Source: Planctomycetaceae bacterium
GTDB lineage: Bacteria > Planctomycetota > Phycisphaerae > Phycisphaerales > SM1A02
Length of the DNA stretch: 64,000 bases
Assembly: GCA_947490615.1 (NCBI GenBank)
Contig: CANLHK010000008.1
Location: 1-64,000, forward strand
Direction of reading: 5' to 3'
In this document: one piece after another, positions 35,823-44,858 of the stretch
How the letters are laid out: the number at the start of each line of letters is the position of its first letter
Numbering within the stretch: the stretch's first letter is position 1
The notes under the pieces: model-generated
Seen by the model: only the letters and a program-made list of their open reading frames with translations
Databases searched by the model: none
Told to the model about the DNA's origin: nothing
Translations under genes and position numbers: made by a program

Positions 35823-38320
35823 GTTGCACCGCCTTCGTCCGCGCGCCCCTCGAGTCCCGCACGCTTGGCCGCCGCCGCGAGTTCCGCAAGCACCCCTGCC
35901 TGACGGCGCCGCTTCACAATCGGCTTCAGATAGAACGCGTAGAGCATGCCTGTCACAGCAACGCAACAACCGAGCAGTTGCAGGTGCACGCCCTCGCGAT
36001 TCCCCACACCAAGCACGGTGTAGTTGAGTCCCGCGCTCGCGACCTCACCTTCGCGCGGACGAGTTTCGGGCGGATCCCACTGCGCTTGGAAGTACCAAAG
36101 TCCTTCGTGCTCCACCGGACTGTTCACGCTGACATCGACGGGCTCGCTCCACGCGGCTTCCGTACCGTCCCCGCGAAACCGCAGACGGCTTCGGTAATCG
36201 CGAATCGTGGAGTCTTCTCCCGTGTACCCACCGACATGCGAAGTGAGTACGAACTCATCGAGCGCCACATCGCTCCCAAGCGGCAGCCGTTGACGCGAGA
36301 AGAGCACCTCGACCTCGCGACCGTCACTCAGGCGAAGCGTGTGCGGCTCAAACGGCGCGCGCCGCAACGCCTCTTGCGCGCTGTCGAAGACCCACCGCGT
36401 AAAGGGAATCCATTGCGCGTCGCCTGCGCCCGCGGCTTCGACGCGAATCTGCGCGAAAGTCTCCATCGCATCGCGCGAGCGTTGCAGGCGCGGCACGACG
36501 AGCGGCTTCGTTTCGAATCTTCCACGCGGGAAAAACTCCGCGACCTTCACGCTGACGCCGGCACCAATCGGGATTGCGGTGTTGATCGCAACCTCATGAA
36601 TCGCTGGCGTGGCTCCCACCGCAGAGATGAGGCGCAAACGCCCGAGTTCAGGTCCATGCGCGAGGACGACCAACGCCAAACCGTTGCCTGGCTCGAAACG
36701 AATATCAATCGAGTCATCTTCCAACTTCGGCGCGCCATGAGCGTCGCGCGCGTCGGGCGTCACAACATCGCGGGTGAGCGTTGGATTCTCAAAAACCCAG
36801 CGACGAAAGAAGCCCTGAGGGGTCTTCACTTCGAGAATCGCGACGGCGACTGTGCCGCCAGCAATCGGAATGGAGTCCTGCACATTCACGACGCGATAGG
36901 CATAGCCCGTGGCAGAGGCGTTCGGTGGCGCGCCCATGATCTCCACAAACGGCGCGTTGGGATTTGCCGCAGCGACATCGCGGATCTCTTCGCGCACTTC
37001 GATGTTCTGGCTGGGAATGCGCACAACGATGGAGGGCTGTCGCGTGAAGCGCTCGAACGCAGCTTCATGGTCGAGGTCGACGAGGCGAAGGACGCCGCCG
37101 TCCGCTTTCGACGCGACAGCATCATGTGCGACGAGTCGATAGGTCTCTGGTTTCGTCTGCGTGCTCGACACCGTCACGGAGGCAATGGGATTGAGCGCAG
37201 CGTTGGCGCCGCCATCGGTCACGCGCGTTTGCGCCACTGCAAAGCGTAAGTAACCCGATACGCGCAGATCAACGCCGCGCAACGGATCATCGGCCGCGAA
37301 GGCTCCCACGCGCACATCCAACGGGTGAAGCGGAAGCGACTCATCGCTCTCAAGCTGGAACACATCGTCACGCTGAGCAACGCAGTCGTTGTAGAGCGGA
37401 AGCCCATCGATCGGCCGTTGCGTCCACTTGGTCGTGCCTTTCAGCCGCACATAGAGCGCCCACGACTTGGCGAGATCGTTGCGCAGGTAGAACCACCTCT
37501 GCGCCGTGTATTCAAGGCTCAAAACCATGGACTCATCCGAAATCGGCTTGCCCAGTTCCTCCACCGCGCGCTTGATGGGCTGCGCTTGATCGTCGGTGAT
37601 CAAGAGGTCCTCGGTCAGCGCGGGATATCCGGCTAGGAGCTGCCGGAGATAGCGCTTTCCCGCACGCTCCACGAGCACGGTCACGCTGTAGGCGCGCTTG
37701 CCTTTGTCCGCGCCCGTCAAGAGTTCCCACTGAGGATCGACGCTGCGCACCTCGAAGTTGACGCGCGAACTTCCCTCGCCGATCTCTGCGCGCTGTCCTG
37801 GCGAGGCCACGAACTCCACGCGCTGGTTGGTCACCGATCCATCGGTCTGTGGCACGGCGAACTCAGCCACAACTTTGCGTCGCGCGACTGGCGTGTCGCC
37901 TTCGACCTTCTGCCCGAAGTACACGAACGAACCCGCGATGAGCAACAGAATCCCGCCATGGATCATCCACACTCCGTAGTGGACAGGCGTGAAGGGAATG
38001 CGTCGGAGGGTGGTCACCACGATCGAGAGGGCGATCAGCAGCAACATCGTCGTGAAGGGCCACCAATGAAACCACTCGAACTCGGTCATCTCGAGTCCGC
38101 GCCATTGCCGCACTTGATCGTGCACCCAACTGTCCGCGGAGAAGATCGCCCAGTGCTCGGGATAGACGATGCCCGCGGAGCCGATGGATGAATACACGAA
38201 GAGCGCGACGAGAAGCCAGATTCCGAACTTCAGGTTGGAAAGGAGATCAAGCACTGCGACCACCACGCGCCGAGGCTTCGAATGCGCTGATTTGGCGATG
38301 GGCTGTGTGGTGGATCGCAT
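35819..38320 (-). CDS. resB: Cytochrome c biogenesis protein ResB/Ccs1
   Basis: An 833-residue membrane protein. The N-terminus has the ResB signature helices (LLSNLKFGIWLLVALFVYSSIGSAG; WWPFTTMLLLIALSIVVTTLRR; GVWMIHGGILLLIAGSFVYFG). A large periplasmic region of about 650 residues follows, then a final helix (VHLQLLGCCVAVTGMLYAFYL). It is the partner of CcsA in system II, coupled to it by an ATGA overlap. It is longer than Gram-positive ResB (about 550). Confidence 0.85.
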   Translation of the reverse strand: MRSTTQPIAKSAHSKPRRVVVAVLDLLSNLKFGIWLLVALFVYSSIGSAGIVYPEHWAIFSADSWVHDQVRQWRGLEMTEFEWFHWWPFTTMLLLIALSIVVTTLRRIPFTPVHYGVWMIHGGILLLIAGSFVYFGQKVEGDTPVARRKVVAEFAVPQTDGSVTNQRVEFVASPGQRAEIGEGSSRVNFEVRSVDPQWELLTGADKGKRAYSVTVLVERAGKRYLRQLLAGYPALTEDLLITDDQAQPIKRAVEELGKPISDESMVLSLEYTAQRWFYLRNDLAKSWALYVRLKGTTKWTQRPIDGLPLYNDCVAQRDDVFQLESDESLPLHPLDVRVGAFAADDPLRGVDLRVSGYLRFAVAQTRVTDGGANAALNPIASVTVSSTQTKPETYRLVAHDAVASKADGGVLRLVDLDHEAAFERFTRQPSIVVRIPSQNIEVREEIRDVAAANPNAPFVEIMGAPPNASATGYAYRVVNVQDSIPIAGGTVAVAILEVKTPQGFFRRWVFENPTLTRDVVTPDARDAHGAPKLEDDSIDIRFEPGNGLALVVLAHGPELGRLRLISAVGATPAIHEVAINTAIPIGAGVSVKVAEFFPRGRFETKPLVVPRLQRSRDAMETFAQIRVEAAGAGDAQWIPFTRWVFDSAQEALRRAPFEPHTLRLSDGREVEVLFSRQRLPLGSDVALDEFVLTSHVGGYTGEDSTIRDYRSRLRFRGDGTEAAWSEPVDVSVNSPVEHEGLWYFQAQWDPPETRPREGEVASAGLNYTVLGVGNREGVHLQLLGCCVAVTGMLYAFYLKPIVKRRRQAGVLAELAAAAKRAGLEGRADEGGAT

Positions 38321-38423
38321 CGTGTCGGTGGCCGTGATGGAAGACGGTTCAACGCCAACGAGATGCTACGCGCCTGCTCGTTTCACTGCGTTCGCACCCG
38401 CTGCTCATCGTGTGAGGATGGGC

Positions 38424-38429
38424 TATCAT
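38424..38429 (+). promoter_or_regulatory. -10-like box upstream of the cyclophilin gene
   Basis: TATCAT lies 26 bases before the ATG at 38456, with AGGATC between them as a possible ribosome site. Here the short leader is long enough for one. Confidence 0.4.
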
Positions 38430-38455
38430 CGCCGCCTCTTTCTAGGATCCACACC

Positions 38456-39190
38456 ATGCTCACTTCGAAACTCGTTGCCGCCGCCGCTCTCGTGACCTCA
38501 CTCGCCCTTGGCACACTTGCCTTCGCACAGAACGGTGCGCCAGCCGCGACTCCGCCCGTCGCGCCCGCCGCTGCTCCCGCCAAGGCGCCCGCTACGGCTG
38601 CCGCGATGGAGTACGCCATCTTCCACACCAACAAGGGCGACATCGTCATCGAGCTCGACCACGCGAAGGCTCCGATCTCGGCAGCGAATTTCGCGCGCTA
38701 CATCACGGACGGCTTCTACGACGGCACGGTCTTTCACCGCGTCATGGCGGGCTTCGTGATTCAGGGTGGCGGCTTCGACGAGGCAGGCGTGCAGAAGAAG
38801 ACCAAAGACCCGATCTCCAACGAGTGGCAGAACGGCCTCAAGAACAACCGCGGCACACTCTCCATGGCGCGCACTGCGGATCCCAACAGCGCCACGAGCC
38901 AGTTCTTTGTGAACCTGAAGGACAACGCAGCGCTCGACATGGCTCGCGGCGGCGCGGCCTATGCCGTGTTCGGGAAGGTCATCGCCGGCATGGAAGTCGT
39001 CGATGTCATCGCGGCGGTGAAGTGCGTTCCTAAGGGCGGCCGCGAAGTAAGCTCGCCCGTCGAGGCGATCGTCGTGTCGAAAGCGGAGATCATCACCAAG
39101 GAAGCGGCCGACAAGTTGGTCGCCGCTGCACCAAAGACTCCTGCACCAGCAGCCCCAACTGCGCCCGCCGCACCAGCTGCGGGCAAGTGA
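38456..39190 (+). CDS. Secreted cyclophilin-type peptidyl-prolyl isomerase
   Basis: A 244-residue protein: signal peptide (TSKLVAAAALVTSLALGTLAFAQ), an Ala/Pro linker to about residue 50, then a cyclophilin domain with FHRVMAGFVIQGG, TDPNS-like ARTADPNSATSQFFVNL and YAVFGKVIAGMEVVD. All active-site residues of bacterial PpiA (Arg, Phe, SQFF) are visible. An Ala/Pro-rich tail ends it. It should catalyse proline isomerisation in the periplasm. The frame is open upstream; the ATG at 38456 begins the signal peptide. Confidence 0.92.
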   Translation: MLTSKLVAAAALVTSLALGTLAFAQNGAPAATPPVAPAAAPAKAPATAAAMEYAIFHTNKGDIVIELDHAKAPISAANFARYITDGFYDGTVFHRVMAGFVIQGGGFDEAGVQKKTKDPISNEWQNGLKNNRGTLSMARTADPNSATSQFFVNLKDNAALDMARGGAAYAVFGKVIAGMEVVDVIAAVKCVPKGGREVSSPVEAIVVSKAEIITKEAADKLVAAAPKTPAPAAPTAPAAPAAGK

Positions 39191-39210
39191 CGCCAAACTT
39201 GTGAGGCACG

Positions 39211-39879
39211 ATGAGCGACCTGCTCCGACCAAGTGACGAGCGCCCCCGTAGCGATGCTGCGAGCGCTGGCAACTTGGCGCGCGATCATGTCGAAGTCGCG
39301 CTCGCCGACGACCCGCGCGGATTCACAGGAGTCCCGCGGGTGCGTCTCTTATGGGGACAGCATCTGCTCGATGACATCGTGGCTGGCCGCTATCGCACGG
39401 TCGTCTGCGCGATCAACGATGTCGACAACTCGCAGGGACTCATCGGGCAGATCATCGGCTTAGTGCCAGGCTCACAGTGGACGGTCGCCAGCGCGACCAG
39501 TTACGCCCGCGTGTTTCGCGACGCTGTGAGTCTCCACGCCAAAGAAGATCGCGAGCCCTTCGTGCTCAAGTTTGATCTCGATCGCGTGCTCGTGCTGGCA
39601 CTGCTTCGTCCAGCGGGCCGCGCCTACTTCGAGCTTGCCGACATCTATCGCGGATTTCGCACCATCAGCTCGATGGTCGACGGACGACGCGATCGGCTCC
39701 CGATTGCCTCGGTAAGTTTTCTCGGAGCCAAAGCCAATCGCGTGCTCGATGAACACGGCGTCGAGCCATCGCTTGATGCGATGGTGAAAGCGATGCACAC
39801 CGCGGGCTTCGAAGGCGATCTCTATCCGCCGCCCACGATGCGCGCTGGCGCGGTTCGTCCCGTCTATCCGCCCGCGTGA
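39211..39879 (+). CDS. Conserved hypothetical protein
   Basis: A 222-residue soluble protein I do not recognise. It has a charged N-terminal 30 residues, then a folded region (VRLLWGQHLLDDIVAGRYRTVVCAINDVDNSQGLIGQIIGLVPGSQW) and a helical C-terminal part (SLDAMVKAMHTAGFEGDLYPPP). No signal peptide or membrane segment is seen. GAGG four bases before the ATG is a plausible ribosome site, and the gene follows the cyclophilin by 20 bases. It converges on the aldehyde dehydrogenase with six bases between stops. Confidence 0.7.
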   Translation: MSDLLRPSDERPRSDAASAGNLARDHVEVALADDPRGFTGVPRVRLLWGQHLLDDIVAGRYRTVVCAINDVDNSQGLIGQIIGLVPGSQWTVASATSYARVFRDAVSLHAKEDREPFVLKFDLDRVLVLALLRPAGRAYFELADIYRGFRTISSMVDGRRDRLPIASVSFLGAKANRVLDEHGVEPSLDAMVKAMHTAGFEGDLYPPPTMRAGAVRPVYPPA

Positions 39880-39885
39880 CTGCGG

Positions 39886-41430
39886 TCAGATGTCGAAACG
39901 GATCCCCTGCGCGAGCGGCAACTCCTTCGACCAGTTGATGGTGCAGGTCTGTCGTCGCATGTACTGCTTCCAACTGTCGCTGCCCGACTCGCGGCCGCCG
40001 CCCGTGTCCTTCTCACCACCGAACGCGCCACCGATCTCGGCACCCGAGGTTCCGATGTTCACATTCGCGATGCCGCAGTCGGAACCTTCGGTACAGAGGA
40101 ATCGCTCCGCTGAGCGCATGTTCAGCGTAAAGATCGCGCTCGAGAGTCCTTGGTCGACCGAGTTCTGAATGGCGATGGCCTCGTCGAGCGACGCCACCGA
40201 GTAGACATAGAGAATCGGCGCGAAGGTTTCCTCGCAGCAGATCCGCGGCCGCGCGCCGTGAGGAACGCGGTAGAGCGTCGGCTCTACGAAGTTGCCTGGC
40301 TTTGCGCGCATTCGCTCGATTCCCGCGATGCCACCCGCGAGAAGCGTGCAGCCTTCGCGATCTGCCTCGGCGCACGCATGGCGCATGCCTTCGACCGCCT
40401 GCTTGTTCACCAGTGGTCCCATGAGCGTGCCATCCTTGAGCGGATCACCGATAGGAACGCGCGCGTAGGCCTTGGCCAATCGCTCGCACAAACCATCGAC
40501 AACCTTCTCATGCACGAGAAGCCGTCGCGTCGTGGTGCAACGCTGACCCGCGGTGCCGACAGCTCCGAACACCACGGCGCGTGTGACAAGTTCCATGTCG
40601 GCGTCATCCATCACGATGATCGCGTTGTTGCCGCCGAGCTCCAAGAGCGCACGACCAAGTCGCTTGGCCACCACTTCTCCCACGCGACGACCCATGCGAC
40701 ACGACCCCGTCGCGGAGATCAACGGCAGGCGTCGATCCGCAACCATCGGCTCGCCGACTTCGGCGTCGGTGCCGATGATGAGCGGGAAGAGATCCGCAGG
40801 ATCGATCCCTGCAGCGGGTCGCCAGACTTGTTGCTCGCGCAGCACTTTCCAGCAGATCTCACTCGTGGCAATCGCGGTGACTGGCGTGATGAGCGACGGC
40901 TTCCAAATGCACGCGTCACCGCAGACGGCTGCCAACATCGCGTTCCACGCCCACACGGCATTGGGGAAGTTGAACGCGGTGATGATGCCAATGGTGCCGA
41001 GCGGCTGCCACTGCTCGTACATGCGATGGCCAGGACGCTCCGAGTGCATGGTGAGGCCATAGAGCTGTCGCGCGAGACCGACCGCAAAGTCAGCGATGTC
41101 GACCGACTCCTGCACTTCACCAAGACCTTCGGCGCGGATCTTTCCCATCTCGAGTGAGACGAGTTCACCCAGCGGTTCCTTGAGTGCGCGCAGAGCGTTT
41201 CCCATCTGTCGAACAATCTCGCCGCGCGCGGGCGCAGGAAGTTGCCGCCACGAAACCTGGGCCGCCATCGCGCGGGTCACGGCGCTCTCGTAGTCGGCGC
41301 GCGACTCAAGCCGCACCGCCGCGATCGGCTGACCCGTCGCGGGCTCGTCGCTCGTGACCGAGTTCGCTGTTCCAGGAGCACAGAGGCGCGGGTTGTTGGC
41401 CAGACCAAGACGAGTGAGGACAGGATGCAT
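39886..41430 (-). CDS. ALDH7-type aldehyde dehydrogenase (alpha-aminoadipic semialdehyde / piperideine-6-carboxylate dehydrogenase-like)
   Basis: A 514-residue NAD(P)-dependent aldehyde dehydrogenase. Catalytic Glu is in [11 protein letters not shown] and Cys in [13 protein letters not shown], the wording typical of the ALDH7/antiquitin group, together with [11 protein letters not shown] and [15 protein letters not shown]. In that family the substrate is alpha-aminoadipic semialdehyde from lysine breakdown; this is inferred from family only. The ATG at 41430 sits 9 bases after TATCCT (minus strand, 41440-41445). It is divergent from the CoA-transferase subunit gene. Confidence 0.9.
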   Translation of the reverse strand: MHPVLTRLGLANNPRLCAPGTANSVTSDEPATGQPIAAVRLESRADYESAVTRAMAAQVSWRQLPAPARGEIVRQMGNALRALKEPLGELVSLEMGKIRAEGLGEVQESVDIADFAVGLARQLYGLTMHSERPGHRMYEQWQPLGTIGIITAFNFPNAVWAWNAMLAAVCGDACIWKPSLITPVTAIATSEICWKVLREQQVWRPAAGIDPADLFPLIIGTDAEVGEPMVADRRLPLISATGSCRMGRRVGEVVAKRLGRALLELGGNNAIIVMDDADMELVTRAVVFGAVGTAGQRCTTTRRLLVHEKVVDGLCERLAKAYARVPIGDPLKDGTLMGPLVNKQAVEGMRHACAEADREGCTLLAGGIAGIERMRAKPGNFVEPTLYRVPHGARPRICCEETFAPILYVYSVASLDEAIAIQNSVDQGLSSAIFTLNMRSAERFLCTEGSDCGIANVNIGTSGAEIGGAFGGEKDTGGGRESGSDSWKQYMRRQTCTINWSKELPLAQGIRFDI

Positions 41431-41508
41431 GAGGCGCGCAGGATAGCGCTGTCCTCTCGCCAATTCAGCAGCCGAACGGCAACGCGGAGTGTCGTATCAT
41501 CTGCCTCT
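41431..41508. promoter_or_regulatory. 78-bp divergent promoter region, ALDH7 / CoA-transferase
   Basis: The minus strand has TATCCT (41440-41445) 9 bases before the ALDH7 ATG; the plus strand has TATCAT (41495-41500) 8 bases before the CoA-transferase ATG. Neither gene has a visible ribosome site. Confidence 0.5.
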
Positions 41509-42174
41509 ATGCCACTTGATCGCAACCAGATCGCGCAGCGCGCTGCGCAGGAACTCCATGACGGCTTCTATGTGAACCTCGGGATCGGCATGCCGACCTT
41601 GGTGGCGAACTTCGTCCCGCGCGGCATGACCGTTTGGCTGCAATCGGAGAACGGATTGCTCGGGATGGGACCGTTTCCTGAGGACAGCGAGGTCGACGCC
41701 GATCTCATCAACGCAGGCAAGCAAACGGTGACGGGCGTCCCTGGCCACTCGTTCTTCTCAAGCGCCGACAGTTTCGCGATGATCCGCGGCGGACACATCG
41801 ATCTCGCCATTCTCGGCGCGATGGAAGTCTCACAAGAAGGCGACATCGCCAACTGGATGATCCCTGGCAAACTCGTCAAAGGCATGGGCGGCGCCATGGA
41901 TCTCGTCGCAGGCGTTCGCCGCGTTGTGGTGATGATGGAACATGTGAACAAGAAGGGCGAGTCGAAGATCATCCCCGCCTGCACGCTTCCACTCACAGGC
42001 CGACGATGCATCGACCTCATCATCACCGAGCTCTGCGTGCTCGAGATGGACAAGACTCGCCGCCGTTACGCGCTCAAGGAACTCGCGCCAGGCGTGTCCA
42101 TCGAAGAGGTGCTCGCCAAGACGACGGCCGAAATCCTCGTCCCCGCATCGGTCGGGACGGTCGCGTGCTCCTGA
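41509..42174 (+). CDS. scoB: 3-oxoacid CoA-transferase subunit B
   Basis: A 221-residue beta subunit of the SCOT/butyrate-acetoacetate CoA-transferase family. The catalytic Glu is in [11 protein letters not shown], with [16 protein letters not shown] upstream and the C-terminal [10 protein letters not shown]. It is normal in length and looks intact. The alpha subunit gene (scoA), usually directly upstream, is absent: the neighbour is a divergent dehydrogenase. The last coding bases overlap a 21-base relic of the ABC-F start (42165-42185). Confidence 0.92.
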   Translation: MPLDRNQIAQRAAQELHDGFYVNLGIGMPTLVANFVPRGMTVWLQSENGLLGMGPFPEDSEVDADLINAGKQTVTGVPGHSFFSSADSFAMIRGGHIDLAILGAMEVSQEGDIANWMIPGKLVKGMGGAMDLVAGVRRVVVMMEHVNKKGESKIIPACTLPLTGRRCIDLIITELCVLEMDKTRRRYALKELAPGVSIEEVLAKTTAEILVPASVGTVACS

Positions 42175-42185
42175 CCGCGAAAGAC
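42165..42185 (+). pseudogene. Relic of the ABC-F gene start overlapping the scoB stop
   Basis: The 21 bases match the first seven codons of the ABC-F gene at 45143-45163 with one difference (GTG CTC CTG/CTC ACC GCG AAA GAC). Here they are followed by TGA. They indicate that the ABC-F gene formerly began overlapping the scoB 3' end. Confidence 0.7.
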
Positions 42186-42200
42186 TGAGCACCGCCAAAG

Positions 42201-42234
42201 CCGACGGGGCGCGGCGAGTGCCACGCCCCGTCGG
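42201..42234. terminator. Hairpin between convergent scoB and dockerin-type fragment
   Basis: An 11-bp perfect stem (42201-42211 with 42224-42234) encloses a 12-base loop. Only short T-runs follow in either direction, so it is a weak two-way terminator candidate. Confidence 0.5.
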
Positions 42235-42261
42235 AAAGCAGTCCGCACACCGCCAGTCTCG

Positions 42262-42780
42262 TCAGTTGCACGGCCCCCACGCCGAGAGAACCAATGCGAG
42301 ATCGATGCTGCTGACCACTCCATCGTGGTTGACATCGCCGACGCCTGACGCAGCCGCAGCGCCCCACGAACTCAACACGATTCCGAGATCGCCGCCGTTG
42401 ATGACGCCGTCCCCAGTGATATCCGCGAAACAACCGCAGACCGTCGCGGGGTCCTCCAACAAGAACGGACCATCCACATCAATCGGTGCGTTCCCGCAGA
42501 TGCTCGTGCTTCCCGACACGACACACGACGACTGTCCGCCAAGGACGCGAAGTCCCGCTGCACCTGCAAGCAGAGGATCGCCAGAGCTGTTCTTGCTGAT
42601 GAGCGTGTCGATGAGGTGCAGCACTACGGGGTGGTACTGGGCAACTGCTGCATGTCGACATCGGATTGGCGGATGCGTTGGTGCGCTGTAGAGTGAAGCG
42701 TCCGCGCGTGCGTGCGACACGCTTGCGTGAAGAGCGGTCAGCGAGCACGAGAACACATTTGAGCAAATCGTAGACTCCAA
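42262..42780 (-). CDS. Dockerin-like C-terminal fragment, probably a gene remnant
   Basis: A 172-residue frame from a TTG. Its last 60 residues are a clear paired EF-hand module (FADITGDGVINGGDLGIVLSSWG, DVNHDGVVSSIDLALVLSAWG) as in the intact secreted proteins of this window. The N-terminal part has a signal-like stretch but then runs through the 43-base repeat at 42643-42685, and the middle (SSCVVSGSTSICGNAPIDVDG) looks like the tail of a larger protein. I read it as a truncated or chimeric remnant, though expression cannot be excluded. Confidence 0.45.
   Translation of the reverse strand: MESTICSNVFSCSLTALHASVSHARADASLYSAPTHPPIRCRHAAVAQYHPVVLHLIDTLISKNSSGDPLLAGAAGLRVLGGQSSCVVSGSTSICGNAPIDVDGPFLLEDPATVCGCFADITGDGVINGGDLGIVLSSWGAAAASGVGDVNHDGVVSSIDLALVLSAWGPCN
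42643..42685 (+). repeat. 43-base repeat, copy 1
   Basis: This copy begins AACTGCTGCATGT and contains GGATTGGCGGATGCG. It matches 44441-44483 at 39 of 43 positions with no gap. It lies about 190 bases upstream of the cysteine-rich protein gene. Confidence 0.75.
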
Positions 42781-42875
42781 GTTGTAGGTTTATGGGGGGG
42801 GAAGGGTAATCTGCGCTCGAGCGCACTGATCTGGTGAGCGACGCGACTCGTTCAGAAACTCCTTGAAGCGGCACC

Positions 42876-43781
42876 GTGAAACGGAACCCAACCAGTCATT
42901 TCCTCGGCGTTTGGGCAGCGATCTTGGCGATGGGCAGTTGGATGATTCCGACCGGCGCTGTTCTGTACCACACCGAAACTGCAATCGCGGAGCCGACGGA
43001 TGATGACGCGCCAAGCGACGACCTGAAGAAATCGGTTCGCGTGGAGGAGTTGCCACTGGCGATGCTTCCAGTTGAGGAGATCAGCGCAGACCCAGCGGGC
43101 AACTTTGAGGTACTCGTCACGCTTTCCCGCTTTGACTGCGAGGGTCCCCTTGGTCCAACCACGGCCAGTGTTCCGCTGAGCAGCCCCGGACAACCGTTGA
43201 ACGAAACCATGTTGATCAGCGGTTCGACCGCCATCGTCGCGGTCATGTTTGTTGATGGCAACGGCCAATTCGGCTTCGGGGCTGGCATCGTTTCGAACAT
43301 CACGCTCGAGTGCATTGGCGGGGGAGATGCCGCGCCGCACAAGGGGTGTGCATTCCGGTTGAAGGAGCGAACCGCGACGGCGCAGGAAGCGCTTTTCGCG
43401 GCGGAATCTGCCGCAACGCGCATTGCGGCGCACTCCGCATCTTGGTTGACTGAGCCAATTCAGCTGACTCCTGGAACCTATGGCCACTGCTGGGCAACCT
43501 GCATGGCTGCGGAAGACCAGACAAACTGGAACGAGTATGTCGCCTGCTGTCGGGGGTTTCTTGCGCTTCAACCTGGCCAATGGGAGACGCTTTTGTCATC
43601 GTGCGCTCTGGGCTGCGTTCCCCTCGCGCTCGTTGGTGGGGTGGGTTACCTCGCGTGTCTGTTCGCGTGTCTCGAGTCGCTCGTGGGAGCTGAGGTGATC
43701 GCGTGTGCAGCCTGTCTCACTGAGTACGGTCTGAAGCATCTTGGGTCTGCTGCTGGTTGCGCGTGGGAGTGTGCATGGTGA
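42876..43781 (+). CDS. Cysteine-rich secreted protein of unknown function
   Basis: A 301-residue protein with a GTG start. A signal peptide (MKRNPTSHFLGVWAAILAMGSW) leads an acidic, beta-rich region to about residue 200. The last 90 residues hold about a dozen cysteines in CxxxC-like groups (GHCWATCMAAED, YVACCRGF, SCALGCVPLAL, LACLFACLESL, ACAACLTEYG, GCAWECAW) mixed with hydrophobic segments, suggesting a disulfide-rich or membrane-associated end. I know no family. The third-codon GC looks lower than in neighbouring genes. The following small membrane protein overlaps its stop. A broken copy of its signal peptide lies at 44737-44790. Confidence 0.6.
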   Translation: MKRNPTSHFLGVWAAILAMGSWMIPTGAVLYHTETAIAEPTDDDAPSDDLKKSVRVEELPLAMLPVEEISADPAGNFEVLVTLSRFDCEGPLGPTTASVPLSSPGQPLNETMLISGSTAIVAVMFVDGNGQFGFGAGIVSNITLECIGGGDAAPHKGCAFRLKERTATAQEALFAAESAATRIAAHSASWLTEPIQLTPGTYGHCWATCMAAEDQTNWNEYVACCRGFLALQPGQWETLLSSCALGCVPLALVGGVGYLACLFACLESLVGAEVIACAACLTEYGLKHLGSAAGCAWECAW

Positions 43782-44089
43782 ATTTGCGTCGGGCTCGGTG
43801 TGAAAGTGTCGTATGGGGGATATGGTTCTTTGGCGCCTTTGCGGCTGCGATTTTCCTCCGGCGGATGGCCCCCGCAAGGTTTGAAACAGCGGCGTCCATC
43901 ATCGAACTACTCGTGGTCCTTTCAGCGCTCCCGATGTCGATGCGATACCGGCACTTGACTCGCGGTACGCCCGAGGGTGAGCGGTGGTCGCGTTTGAGGC
44001 AACGGTTCTTCCTCGGCTGGGCGCTGCTGGCAGTGCTCGCTTTGATGGCGATGGCGCTCTACAAAGGGATTTCAGCAATCAACTCGTAG
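43778..44089 (+). CDS. Small two-helix membrane protein
   Basis: A 103-residue protein with two hydrophobic segments (VVWGIWFFGAFAAAIFL near 10-27 and FFLGWALLAVLALMAMALY near 77-95) separated by a charged loop. The GTG at 43778 overlaps the stop of the cysteine-rich gene (GTGA); an in-frame ATG at 43775 is equally close. The coupling suggests a joint function with its partner, for example membrane anchoring or export, but this is inference from position alone. Confidence 0.55.
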   Translation: MNLRRARCESVVWGIWFFGAFAAAIFLRRMAPARFETAASIIELLVVLSALPMSMRYRHLTRGTPEGERWSRLRQRFFLGWALLAVLALMAMALYKGISAINS

Positions 44090-44091
44090 CG

Positions 44092-44109
44092 GTGGCGGTG
44101 TGTCGCCAC
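44092..44109 (+). terminator. Small hairpin after the membrane-protein gene
   Basis: GTGGCG pairs with CGCCAC across a GTGTGT loop, three bases beyond the stop. No T-run follows, so termination is uncertain. Confidence 0.3.
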
Positions 44110-44440
44110 GCGCTCTCAAGTCGCGCACGATTGGGACGCGAGTCCATCGCGCGTGCCAGCGGGATGCCCACATGGCAACTTGGTTCGAGGCCGGTACCCG
44201 CGGCCAACCCTCGCGGCGTGGCGCGGAGACTCGGAAGGACGCGGCTGCGCGACGAGCACTCTTCAAGCTTTGCTTTTTCGTGCTGCTGTTCCTGGCAAGG
44301 CTCGTCCGTGTGTCGTTCCTCGGGAAGTGAGGCGCGCGCCACACAAACGGCGCGCGAACAGGCATGAGTCGCCGTCTTGCGCGATCACGCCGCCGCGATT
44401 CGATTTCTCGCAGGGCCAGAAAGCGCATGCACCACGGGCT

Positions 44441-44483
44441 AACTGCTGCATGTTGACGGCGGATTGGCGGATGCGTTTGTGCG
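44441..44483 (+). repeat. 43-base repeat, copy 2
   Basis: The second copy of the sequence at 42643-42685, 39 of 43 identical, in the same orientation. It lies about 250 bases upstream of the broken signal-peptide copy, paralleling the first copy's position before the intact gene. Confidence 0.75.
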
Positions 44484-44736
44484 GCAGGGACGGACAATCA
44501 CGGAGCGCGGCAGACGCACGCCATCGCTGAGCGGGTGTGATTCGGCGCGCGGCCGGCAACGATGAACCGCTCATCTTGCGCGTGCGCATGTCTGGGCTCA
44601 CGCCGATCGAGTGTTTGCAAAGTGATCCAAAGATAGTTTGCGCATGTTGCATTCGTTGGGGGGCAGCAGACTCGTCAAGAGCGGGCCGCTCTCGTGGTCG
44701 TCACCCATTCGGTCAACCCACATTGGATCAGCACTC

Positions 44737-44790
44737 ATGAAGCTGAACACATCCGTTCGATTCCTCAGCGTTTGGGCAGCAAGCTCCTAG
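44737..44790 (+). pseudogene. Broken copy of the cysteine-rich protein's signal peptide
   Basis: An 18-codon frame, [17 protein letters not shown] then stop, matches the start of the protein at 42876 (MKRNPTSHFLGVWAA). The DNA is nearly identical over the TTCCTC ... TTTGGGCAGC part. Nothing of the rest of the gene follows. Confidence 0.6.
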
Positions 44791-44858
44791 TCCTGCACGG
44801 CCTTTGGGCTGCTGGGATCGCCGAGTGGTTGCTCGCTCCCGAGGGGCGGGGGACCTTA

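Larger units (their letters stand above)
44090..44858. other. Gene-poor stretch of the accessory island
   Basis: No intact gene is seen. It starts with a small hairpin (44092-44109) just after the membrane-protein stop. It contains the second 43-base repeat (44441-44483) and the broken signal-peptide copy (44737-44790). Short open frames exist on both strands without ribosome sites or family resemblance. It reads as decayed duplicate DNA. Confidence 0.5.

Noticed and set aside
42793-42801. A run of eight G bases upstream of the cysteine-rich gene as a phase-variation tract.
   Set aside because: It is about 75 bases from the start and not within a coding frame or between promoter elements I can define, so there is no mechanism to support switching.
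42643-44483. The 43-base repeat as an integron attC site, because AAC and GTT lie near its ends.
   Set aside because: The ends do not fit RYYYAAC and GTTRRRY, the imperfect internal symmetry is not kept between copies, and no integrase gene is present.
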